Source: Leptofilum sp965223525 (GTDB taxonomy: Bacteria > Chloroflexota > Anaerolineae > Promineifilales > Promineifilaceae). Taken from it: DNA of 64,000 nt. Positions 49,650-57,905 of this stretch are shown here, piece after piece. The notes under the pieces were generated by a model. That model had not been told where the DNA came from. It did no database searches and was given only the letters and a program-made list of their open reading frames with translations. Numbering within the stretch: the first letter of the stretch is position 1; each line of letters opens with the position of its first letter. The stretch is taken from contig NZ_CBDCWX010000005.1 in assembly GCF_965223525.1 (NCBI RefSeq), forward strand, positions 2,108,001 to 2,172,000, given 5' to 3'. The position numbers were made by a program, and so were the translations under genes.

Positions 49650-51002
49650 CTATTCAATTTGCAGAGTGTAACCCTGGTTATGAACGTTGGCTAAAAACTT
49701 GGGGTTCTTGGGGTCTGGCTCGATCTTTTTACGTAGGCGGGCAATAGCGGCGATGAGTGCCTCGTCAGAGACGCCGCCCTGGGCGTTGGGCCAGCCTGCG
49801 GTGATCAGTTCATCTTTTTCAACTACTTCGCCCGCTTGGTGATAAAGTTGCTGGAACAAGCGGTATTCTAACTGAGTGAGCCGCGGAACAGGGTCGCCCT
49901 GTACCCAAATCTGGCGAGATGGTTCGTCAAAGAAGAGCGGCCGTTCCCAAAGTGCATTTTGGGTAGCAATGAACTGTTGGAAGATGGGGGAAAAGATAAC
50001 GGCCGTTTCATCCTCTGAAAGAATGCCCTTAATTTTTAGTTGAGTAACAATGGCGGCTTCCAGGGTGGTGTTGATGCCTTGCGCTTTGGCAAGCAGCACA
50101 CGTTGCTCATGGGCACTCAGGCTGCGCCACAATTTGTCGCATTCCATCTCTACGCCAGGGCTTTTTAGGAGGCGAACGGCCGTGCCTTTTTGTTGGAGCT
50201 TGTCTGCAAGCTCACTTTGAGTGGTTGCTAGCAATGTAGCTCTCAAAAGGCCTGCATGACCCCCCGCCAGCGTATACAGCCCTTCGCGCAGCTCGCTTGT
50301 GAGCGTAATTTTGTTGCGCCCAGAGACACGTTCCAACACTGACATAGCATCCCCTTTGGCATATGGCTTTAACCCCATGATGTTTGAAGCCAGCAGTTCG
50401 TAAAATTCTTCCCGACCTGCATCTAAATCAAGCAAATTTGGCATCATGTCGCGGGTGAAGACGAGGTAAGAGATGCGGTATTTGTATGCCTCGCGCAGGC
50501 CGCGTAGGTTGGCAAATAGCCGCTCTTCAGCTAGTTGGTATACATCGTCAAATTGGTCGAACAGAAACACCAGGCGTCTATCTGATTGCCCCAGCAGCAC
50601 GCGCAGCGCGAGCTTGAAATACCGCTGCACTTTAAGGATGTCATCTTTGGCGTCTAGTAATTGCTCATGGTATTGGCCAATTTTATCAATATCTGCTGTG
50701 GTTAGCCCCAATCGTTCTGCATCGGCGTCCAGCATTTCTAGCTGCTCCAGAATGAGGCTGTAGATGCTGCGGTCAGAGAAATCGGGAATATAGTGGAAGT
50801 TTGCCCGCACGATGATGGTACGGCCGTCTAATCCGCCCAGGTAATGAGCCTGCGTGTACGGGTCACGGATATGGTTGAACAGGTTCGATTTGCCGACGCC
50901 GCTAATGCCGATGATGGAAGCGGATTCACCGGCCTGCATCCATTTGAAGAGCATTTTTGTTTCGGTTTGGCGGAAGCCGGGGCGTTGGGTTGTGGGTGTC
51001 AT
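49650..51002 (-). CDS. ATPase fused to OmpR-type winged-helix domain
   Basis: 450 residues. P-loop IIGISGVGKSN (residues 31-40), Walker B RLVFLFDQFDD (143-153), with helical AAA/STAND-like regions to about residue 330 (GGHAGLLRATLLA resembles a sensor-2/winged segment). Residues 355-449 are an OmpR/PhoB transcription-regulator C-terminal domain: LTQLEYRLFQQLYHQAGEVV, then EALIAAIARLRKKIEPDPKN and VHNQGYTL. A nucleotide-driven DNA-binding switch is therefore likely. It is the last gene of the operon that begins at 62943; the gap to the preceding gene is 21 bp. Two ACGGCCGT sites plus one at 50820. Confidence 0.85.
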   Translation of the reverse strand: MTPTTQRPGFRQTETKMLFKWMQAGESASIIGISGVGKSNLFNHIRDPYTQAHYLGGLDGRTIIVRANFHYIPDFSDRSIYSLILEQLEMLDADAERLGLTTADIDKIGQYHEQLLDAKDDILKVQRYFKLALRVLLGQSDRRLVFLFDQFDDVYQLAEERLFANLRGLREAYKYRISYLVFTRDMMPNLLDLDAGREEFYELLASNIMGLKPYAKGDAMSVLERVSGRNKITLTSELREGLYTLAGGHAGLLRATLLATTQSELADKLQQKGTAVRLLKSPGVEMECDKLWRSLSAHEQRVLLAKAQGINTTLEAAIVTQLKIKGILSEDETAVIFSPIFQQFIATQNALWERPLFFDEPSRQIWVQGDPVPRLTQLEYRLFQQLYHQAGEVVEKDELITAGWPNAQGGVSDEALIAAIARLRKKIEPDPKNPKFLANVHNQGYTLQIE

Positions 51003-51023
51003 TGTGGGAAAACTCCTTGGTGA

Positions 51024-54000
51024 TCAATCTTGCGAGAGACTGGAAACTTCCTGGCCTTCGTAGTTTGTGAGGGTAAATAATACTTTAAGTAGTTGGCCAG
51101 GCGTATCAGGTAAGACACGGTAGTCCAAGTTACGATAGACGTCTTGTTCTTCTTCCGAAATATCTCCACCAGCCAACCAGATAAGGCCTATAGCACTGCT
51201 GGGTTGGCAGTATTGGTAAGCAGACATTAGTTCGCCCTCGGAGGGGCAGAGCATAAGAAGGAAGGTGCCTTGTTGAACTTCCATTGCTATTTGTTGCCAC
51301 AATTGGGTAACTCGTTGAATCGTTTGAGGTTGATGATAGTCATATTCTGTAATTGGTAAAAAATTGGATGCAGCTTCTTCCTCTTTGGCGTTGATAGAGC
51401 CGTATAATTTGTAAATAGGAATAGCATTATTTTCAGGGCTTTCATGGTTGGCATGTAGTAGAATTGTAAATAATTCACCTTTTTGATGATATGCTTGCTC
51501 CAGATAGGTGTGCTGGTTGGTGGTGTACACTTTTTGCCAGGGCAGTTTGGCGGCGGCGCGATAGATAGCCGGCCGTTTGCCCGGCGCATAATATTCCATA
51601 TATTTTTGGATGAGCCGCTTGCGGTTGCCCATCCGATTGATATAAAAAGCAAACAGTTTGGTTGGATTGTCGCTGGTTGAGGCAGAAATATCTACCTCTT
51701 TCATTAGTTGTAAGGCAAGCTCCTGGTTGTTGGGCCAATCGGCATTGCGGGGAACGGCCGAGCCGATGAACAAGGTAACGTTCTTTTTAGCCAAATTCTC
51801 TGCCAGGAACCGCTGTTGGGCGGTCGCCAGCATGAGCGCGGGCGCAAAAAAGCTGCTGTCTTCGGCAAATGAGGCTTGAATAACAGGCACCGGTTCCCGG
51901 TACATATCAACCACCCGCTTTTCAGGCTGTCGTCCAGCTAGAATGTCCAGCTCCTCACACATCATCACCGCAGAGTGCATCGCCTGCAGCTTGCGATTTT
52001 CTGAGATGTGCCGCAGCCGCACCACATTTAGCGTACCCATTAACTGGCTCAGTAAATACTCCTTGCGCGCATCATTTTGCTGCGTGTTAAAGGTGTGTGC
52101 ATAACGATGTGCTAATTGGCGGATGGCAAATATCACTTCGGCTGCTTTGCGGGCATCTTTGGTGAATGAAGGTGGCAAAATGGGTGGCTGTTTTTGGCGG
52201 TCTGCTTCTAGCAATGCTTCTTCAAAATGCAAAAAATCGGTCAGGCTCAGTAAAGACATCAAGCGGTACTTTACGTCTGTTTCCATAATGACAAAATCGC
52301 GCAAAATATGGCTTTTGTAGGTGCGATAAAAGTCAATTAGCCAACATCTGCCTGAATCATCCACCATGATGTTGCGCCCGGTCAGGTCGCCATGGGTGAT
52401 GCACTTGTTCACTTGGATCACGCATTCTTGTTTATGCTTTTTTAACCAGGCGATGGGATTGGTGACTTTTTCCTTGCCAGGTGTGAGCTGTATTAAATCA
52501 TCGTCTGGGTCTAATTCTGGTAAAACGATTTGGATGCGTCCGGTTAATTTTTTTTGGTCTAGTTTAAAGGCTTCATAATATAGTGAGGGTAAATTAGTCA
52601 TTACACGCTCTGGATTAGCAAACCAGTAGCGGTAGGTTTCTTCAAACATTGCACGCAGACTGGCGATAATTTGGCTCGTTTCGCTCCGATGATAAAACTC
52701 ATCAAACTCCTTAAGGGCGACACCTTGCTTTTCGGCAAAAGTATAGAGTAAGGCTCCTAAATGGCGGGAGTAATACACGTCGGCCTGAGTAATGGCATTG
52801 GCTGTTAGGAAATGTTTGACATTAGTTTCATAATGGTGCTGTTCCGTCTCGACCTTGTCTTTACGGCCGACTTTAGTCACGTAAGATTGGCCCAAACCGT
52901 TATTCCAGGTGGGTTGAATGCGTACCATAGCTGCGCCGTTAAGGCCCGGTTTGAGTTTGCTCACATACAGACTGCGGGCATCGGCAAAAAGCTTGCCAAA
53001 AAGGTCACGGACTTGGGGGGCTAATAGCTTGGGAGACGGCCGTTCTGCCATAGACCAGTTTACATCCTCTGCCACATCCCCTAGCACGTTTAACGAATCA
53101 CTTACATAGTCAAGCTCAAAGTTGATTTTGAGTTTTTCGCGTGTTAGCTCTTTGACAGTGTTTATTAACTTGCGTAGGTAACCAGCTTCCTTGAGGATGA
53201 AACGGTCTGGCTTTAAATCGAGATCCCACGCGTCGGCAGCAAGCTCTTTGTTATTTATAGCAGCAATAATAATCGTTGGCATCACATCTCGTAGCTGCAA
53301 CCGTTCAACGTCTTCTAACAACTGTAGACCCTGTGTGTTATTCTGATCATCTTCCACTAAGCGGATATCAATGATAGCCAAATGAAAATGGCCTGTTTCT
53401 AAAGCCGATCTGGCTTCTTCATAAGAGGTAGCCAAACGCACTACGTAATTCTCTTCTTTTAACCAGCGCATAATGGAATCGTAAGCGTTTTCGTCGTCTT
53501 CAACGAGCAAGATGCACAATTGATGTTCTTGGCCTATATTTATTCGAATCGTGGGGAAATCGGGACTTCGATCAACTCTTTTTAGAGTTTGAACAGTATT
53601 CCGATTTTTGTCAGTTGATGCTGAGGAGAGAATTGTTTGTGTTAAAGTACTCTTGCTCTTTACTTTTATATTGCCTTTTCCGAGTAATAGTTTTAAATAC
53701 GAGAATTTGTCATCTATAGGTATATCACCTATATACGCCTTAAATAGAGGGGAGCTAGACTGTATAATCCAACAGAATTCTGTAACGCGCGACAAGTTTC
53801 TTATGTTTCTAATAAACAATTTTGCATCTTCAGTTTCAGTTATCGTATCCCACTTGAAAATCAAAATAACATTCTTGTTTTGATTTATACTAATCAACTC
53901 TACATATTCATCAAGTAAACGTTTTAGCTCTTCCCAGGACAAAGAGAGAGTATTTAACAAGCTTATTATTTTTTGTAGTTTTCTTTTATCTGATTTAATA

Positions 54001-54260
54001 AGTAGATGATGAATACTATCAGCGAATTTGCGGAAAAAATGATTTGCATTCAGTTCTGAGTTTGCAGGATAGTTTATTAATACTAGAAGAATACCAAAAG
54101 GCTTCACTTTTTCTGACAAAATGGTAATAAAACTTGAACTAATAGCTTCATTTATTTCAAGAAACAAGGTTTTTTGCTTTATTTGCTGAGTTTCTGGAGA
54201 AAAGTCCGTAAATTCGTTTACTATACTATTTATAAACTCAGTAAGCTCAGTATTTTTCAT
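51024..54260 (-). CDS. Pseudo-ATPase / receiver / APH-like kinase / SIR2-like fusion (paralog A)
   Basis: 1078 residues. Residues 1-240, AT-rich in DNA, look like a degenerate NTPase: no P-loop is seen and VILIFKWDTI stands where a Walker B would be. Residues 246-370 are a receiver (LLVEDDE; phosphoacceptor Asp298 in HLAIIDI; Lys in ILKEAG). Residues about 420-660 are an aminoglycoside-phosphotransferase-like kinase: SYVTKVGRKDK (Lys), THGDLTGRNIMVDD (catalytic Asp, Asn), CWLIDFYRT (metal Asp). Residues about 820-1060 are SIR2-like: VTLFIGSAVPRN, WQKVYTTN, IYKLYGSIN, FLLMLCPSEGE. From residue 246 on it is strongly similar to paralog B. It follows the AAA+ gene with a 4-bp gap. Confidence 0.82.
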   Translation of the reverse strand: MKNTELTEFINSIVNEFTDFSPETQQIKQKTLFLEINEAISSSFITILSEKVKPFGILLVLINYPANSELNANHFFRKFADSIHHLLIKSDKRKLQKIISLLNTLSLSWEELKRLLDEYVELISINQNKNVILIFKWDTITETEDAKLFIRNIRNLSRVTEFCWIIQSSSPLFKAYIGDIPIDDKFSYLKLLLGKGNIKVKSKSTLTQTILSSASTDKNRNTVQTLKRVDRSPDFPTIRINIGQEHQLCILLVEDDENAYDSIMRWLKEENYVVRLATSYEEARSALETGHFHLAIIDIRLVEDDQNNTQGLQLLEDVERLQLRDVMPTIIIAAINNKELAADAWDLDLKPDRFILKEAGYLRKLINTVKELTREKLKINFELDYVSDSLNVLGDVAEDVNWSMAERPSPKLLAPQVRDLFGKLFADARSLYVSKLKPGLNGAAMVRIQPTWNNGLGQSYVTKVGRKDKVETEQHHYETNVKHFLTANAITQADVYYSRHLGALLYTFAEKQGVALKEFDEFYHRSETSQIIASLRAMFEETYRYWFANPERVMTNLPSLYYEAFKLDQKKLTGRIQIVLPELDPDDDLIQLTPGKEKVTNPIAWLKKHKQECVIQVNKCITHGDLTGRNIMVDDSGRCWLIDFYRTYKSHILRDFVIMETDVKYRLMSLLSLTDFLHFEEALLEADRQKQPPILPPSFTKDARKAAEVIFAIRQLAHRYAHTFNTQQNDARKEYLLSQLMGTLNVVRLRHISENRKLQAMHSAVMMCEELDILAGRQPEKRVVDMYREPVPVIQASFAEDSSFFAPALMLATAQQRFLAENLAKKNVTLFIGSAVPRNADWPNNQELALQLMKEVDISASTSDNPTKLFAFYINRMGNRKRLIQKYMEYYAPGKRPAIYRAAAKLPWQKVYTTNQHTYLEQAYHQKGELFTILLHANHESPENNAIPIYKLYGSINAKEEEAASNFLPITEYDYHQPQTIQRVTQLWQQIAMEVQQGTFLLMLCPSEGELMSAYQYCQPSSAIGLIWLAGGDISEEEQDVYRNLDYRVLPDTPGQLLKVLFTLTNYEGQEVSSLSQD

Positions 54261-54264
54261 AAGA

Positions 54265-55311
54265 TCATTCTCGAAGACCCTTTAAGACATCCGATATTTT
54301 GTCTGATTCTAAAAGCTCACTCCAAGCACGTAATATATCATCAATCTCAACTGTATACTTATTTTGCTTGAGAGCTTCTTCTAGTGAATTATGAAACAAT
54401 ATTTGGCTGATATATGGATGTCCCTTTCCGCGAGCCCAAACTTCCTTAACAATAATTTCAGGATAGATTTGATTGTAATCAGCACCAACATATTTTTCTA
54501 ATAATTCGTTTAGATCAGAAATATTTCTGAAAGGAGTTAGCTTAATAGTAACGTCAAAAATGTCCTTGAATGGTTTGTAGTCAATAAGGCTGATATCAGT
54601 AACAAAGACAAATAGAACTTTTCTTTCAGTAAAAACTTCAAGATAATGTCTTAAAAACTCCTTATTGGCTTTTACTGCCAGGTGATTTGCTTCATCAGCG
54701 ATAACGGTCACAGTTCGAAACCCTGATTTTTGACAGATACTGATTAGCTCTTGAGCAATATGAATGAATTCATAATCGGTTAATTCTCCAATTGCAAAAG
54801 ATTGCTGTTTGCTTTTATTTGCTTCAGCGTTTCCTATTGTAAGAAAGTTAACCCCTGCCTGTGCGGAAGAGTTTTTAACATTTGTTTTATTACTGACTCT
54901 AAGTAACTTGAAAATTTCAAATAGTTTTTTAAAGTCTTTGCTCTTAAATGTTGAGGCTTTGTCCTCTGTAAGTGCAAGTAGCATATCGGTTGGTGTCTTA
55001 TCAAAAATCTTCAAAGCAATTTCGTAACACAATATATGTAAGATTTCTTCTAAAAAGCCCTCAGGATTTTCATCATAACCGCGTATATCAATACGAATAG
55101 TTAATACTTTTTTCATTTCAAGAAGGGCTTGTGCTTTGCGTACTAAGCTGCTTTTGCCAATTCTTCTTTCCCCAGCTAGCAATACATTACCTTTATTGCT
55201 AGTAATAGTTTTGACTAGCTCATCTAATTCGTAAATGCGATCTACTAGCTTATCTTCGGAAACTACATGACCTAAGTAATCGAATGCAGGTTTCTTAAAT
55301 GATTTTTCCAT
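54265..55311 (-). CDS. AAA+ ATPase (archaeal ATPase/AAA_16-like)
   Basis: 348 residues. P-loop VLLAGERRIGKSSLV (44-57), Walker B VTVIADEAN, and a C-terminal GKGHPYISQILFHNS segment typical of AAA ATPases related to Orc/Cdc6-like or STAND proteins. DNA is markedly AT-richer than the flanking paralogs and has no ACGGCCGT site. It stands between paralogs B and A, 71 bp after B and 4 bp before A, whose own N-terminal 240 residues look like a decayed NTPase; the two may form a complex. No DNA-binding domain is seen. Role inferred: nucleotide-dependent switch or assembly factor of the system. Confidence 0.85.
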   Translation of the reverse strand: MEKSFKKPAFDYLGHVVSEDKLVDRIYELDELVKTITSNKGNVLLAGERRIGKSSLVRKAQALLEMKKVLTIRIDIRGYDENPEGFLEEILHILCYEIALKIFDKTPTDMLLALTEDKASTFKSKDFKKLFEIFKLLRVSNKTNVKNSSAQAGVNFLTIGNAEANKSKQQSFAIGELTDYEFIHIAQELISICQKSGFRTVTVIADEANHLAVKANKEFLRHYLEVFTERKVLFVFVTDISLIDYKPFKDIFDVTIKLTPFRNISDLNELLEKYVGADYNQIYPEIIVKEVWARGKGHPYISQILFHNSLEEALKQNKYTVEIDDILRAWSELLESDKISDVLKGLRE

Positions 55312-55382
55312 TTTTACTCTCTCAGCAGACTTGAAATAGAATTTGTTTCAAATATTTTTGATAATGAACAGAAAGCTAAAGT

Positions 55383-57905
55383 TCAGTCGTTAGGTGACCC
55401 TATTTCATGTTCTACGAAAGGGCCTCCATTGTAAGTGGTTAGGGTGAACAGCACTTTGAGTAGCTGGCCAGGTGTATCGGGCAAGACGCGGAAGTCTAGG
55501 TTGCGGTACACGTCTTGCTCTTCTTCAGAAATGTTGCCGCCTGCCAGCCACACTTTGCCTTCGGCACTATTTGGTTGGCAATATTGGTAGGCAGACATCA
55601 GTTCGTCTTCTGAGGGGCAGAGCATGAGCAGGAAGGTGCCTTTTTGTACGGCCGTTGCCAACTGTTGCCAGAGTTCTGTTACTCGCTGCAAGGTTCCGTG
55701 GTGGCGGTGGTCGTATTCAGTGATGGGCAAGGTTTGGGGAGAAGTGTGATCCTCTTTGGCATTGATGGAGCCGTACAGTTTGTGAATGACCGTGGTGTCA
55801 TTATCCGGCGGGTTCGCACCGTTTGCAAAGAGCTGAATGGCAAAATGCTCCCCTTTTTCCTGATATGCTTGCTCCAGATAGGTGTGCTGGTTGGTGGTAT
55901 ACACTTTTTGCCAGGGCAGTTTGGCGGCGGCGCGGTAGATGGACGGCCGTCTGCCCGGTGCATAATATTCCATATGTTTTTGAATAAGCCGCTTCCGGTT
56001 GCCCATTCGGTTGATGTAAAAAGCAAACAGTTTGGTTGGTTTGTCGCTGGTCGAGGCTGAAATATCTACCTCTTTCATCAACTGTAAGGCAAGTTCCTGG
56101 TTGTTAGGCCAATCCGTGTTGCGCGGCACGGCCGAGCCGATGAACAAGGTAACGTTCTTTTGGGCTAAATTCTCAGCCAAAAACCGCTGCTGGGCAGTGG
56201 CCAGCATGAGCGCAGGCGCAAAGAAGCTGCTGTCTTCAGCAAATGAAGCCTGACTAACAGGCACAGGTTCGCGGTACATATCAACCACCCGCTTTTCAGG
56301 CTGTCGTCCAGCCAGAATGTCTAGCTCCTCACATATCATCACCGCTGAGTGCATTGCTTGTAGCTTGCGATTTTCTGAAATGTGCCGCAGCCGCACCACA
56401 TTCAGCGTACCCATTAGCTGACTGAGCAAATACTCTTTGCGTGCATCATTTTGTTGCGTGTTGAAGGTGTGTGCATAACGATGTGCTAATTGGCGAATAG
56501 CGAATATCACTTCGGCTGCTTTACGCGCATCTTTGGTAAATGAAGGGGGCAAAATGGGCGGTTGTTTTTGCCGATCTGCTTCCAGCAAAGCCTCTTCAAA
56601 ATGCAAAAAGTCGGTCAGGCTCAATAAAGACATCAGGCGGTATTTAACATCAGTTTCCAGGATGACAAAGTCGCGCAAAATGTGGCTTTTGTAGGTGCGA
56701 TAAAAGTCAATTAGCCAACATCTGCCAGAATCGTCCACCATGATATTGCGTCCGGTCAGATCGCCATGCGTGATGCACTTATTGACTTGAATCACGCATT
56801 CCTGTTTATTCTTTTTGAGCCAGGCGATGGGATTGGTTACTTTTTCTTTACCAGGCGTGAGCTGTATCAACGCATCATCAGGGTCCATCTTGGGCAACAC
56901 TATCTGGATGCGCCCGGTTAACTTTTTCTGGTCTAGTTGAAATGCATCATAATATAGCGAAGGCACGTCTGCTAAATCGCGTTCTGGATTGGCAAACCAG
57001 TAGCGGTACGTTTCGTCAAATAAATTGCGAAGGCTGGCAATAATATTGCTGGGATCGCTGCGCTGGTAAAATTCATCGAACTCTTTGAGCGCTACGCCTT
57101 GGTTTTCGGCAAAAGTGTATAGCAATGTGCCTAGATGACGTGTGTAATGGACATCTGTTTGGGTAACGGCATCGGCCGTAAGAAAATGTTTAACATTGGC
57201 TTCAAAATGGCGGCTTTCGGTTTCAACTTTGTCTTTACGGCCGACTTTAGCTACATAAGAACGCCCCAATCCACCCGTGTGCCAGGTGGGTTGAATACGC
57301 ACCACAGCCGCCCCCGTGAGCCCAGGTTTAAGCTTGCTCACATACAGGCTGCGCGCGTCGGCAAACAGCTTGCCAAAGAGGTCGCGCACTTGCGGAGCCA
57401 GGAGTTTTGTGGACGGCCGTTCCGCCATAGACCAGTTTACATCTTCCGCTACGCCTTCCAGCACATTTAGCGAATCACTCACATAATCCAGATCAAAATT
57501 AATTTTGATTCGTTCTTGCACCAACTCTTCAATGGCGGTCAAGAGCTTTCTTAAATAGCCCCCCTCCTTCAAAATCAGGCGATCTGCATTCAGGTTCCAG
57601 GCAGGGAGCGTATATTTTTGATACGCCGTAATGACAATAACCGGCATTACCCCCCGCAATTGCAGCGCATCAATATCTTCCAAAAGCTGAAGCCCTTCTA
57701 CCTTTTCCAGGTCTTCTGTCGCCAAAACCATATCCACAATGGCTAGGTGGAAATGATCTGTTTCCAGGGCAGACTTGGCTTCTATATAAGAGGTGGCCAA
57801 CCGAACAATATATCCTTCTTCTTTTAGCCAACGCATAACCGGGTCGTAGGTTTTCTCATCATCCTCAACCAGCAAAATGCGTAGCTGATGGTTAGGCTCA
57901 AGCAT
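55383..57905 (-). CDS. Receiver / APH-like kinase / SIR2-like fusion (paralog B)
   Basis: 840 residues. Receiver 6-125: LLVEDDE (Asp15, Asp16), phosphoacceptor Asp58 in HLAIVDM, Thr93, Lys113. Kinase-like 190-440: Lys220 in SYVAKVGRKDK, HGDL 380-383, Asn387, Asp400 in LIDF. Helical linker 440-580. SIR2-like 583-820: FIGSAVPRN (588-596), VYTTN (668-672), KLYGS (709-713), LLMLCPSE. All key kinase residues are kept; in the SIR2 part the usual KLHG histidine is Tyr710 region (KLYG). It starts inside the end of the histidine-kinase gene (8-bp overlap), so it is the likely phosphate acceptor. Such APH-like domains have been listed among ternary-complex-associated domains of NTP-dependent conflict systems; the exact family is from memory. 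Confidence 0.85.
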   Translation of the reverse strand: MLEPNHQLRILLVEDDEKTYDPVMRWLKEEGYIVRLATSYIEAKSALETDHFHLAIVDMVLATEDLEKVEGLQLLEDIDALQLRGVMPVIVITAYQKYTLPAWNLNADRLILKEGGYLRKLLTAIEELVQERIKINFDLDYVSDSLNVLEGVAEDVNWSMAERPSTKLLAPQVRDLFGKLFADARSLYVSKLKPGLTGAAVVRIQPTWHTGGLGRSYVAKVGRKDKVETESRHFEANVKHFLTADAVTQTDVHYTRHLGTLLYTFAENQGVALKEFDEFYQRSDPSNIIASLRNLFDETYRYWFANPERDLADVPSLYYDAFQLDQKKLTGRIQIVLPKMDPDDALIQLTPGKEKVTNPIAWLKKNKQECVIQVNKCITHGDLTGRNIMVDDSGRCWLIDFYRTYKSHILRDFVILETDVKYRLMSLLSLTDFLHFEEALLEADRQKQPPILPPSFTKDARKAAEVIFAIRQLAHRYAHTFNTQQNDARKEYLLSQLMGTLNVVRLRHISENRKLQAMHSAVMICEELDILAGRQPEKRVVDMYREPVPVSQASFAEDSSFFAPALMLATAQQRFLAENLAQKNVTLFIGSAVPRNTDWPNNQELALQLMKEVDISASTSDKPTKLFAFYINRMGNRKRLIQKHMEYYAPGRRPSIYRAAAKLPWQKVYTTNQHTYLEQAYQEKGEHFAIQLFANGANPPDNDTTVIHKLYGSINAKEDHTSPQTLPITEYDHRHHGTLQRVTELWQQLATAVQKGTFLLMLCPSEDELMSAYQYCQPNSAEGKVWLAGGNISEEEQDVYRNLDFRVLPDTPGQLLKVLFTLTTYNGGPFVEHEIGSPND

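Noticed and set aside
23386..57905. Thoeris-type defence pair (TIR plus SIR2)
   Set aside because: The TIR and SIR2 genes are 26 kb apart or more, on different strands, and neither has the ThsA/ThsB domain plan.
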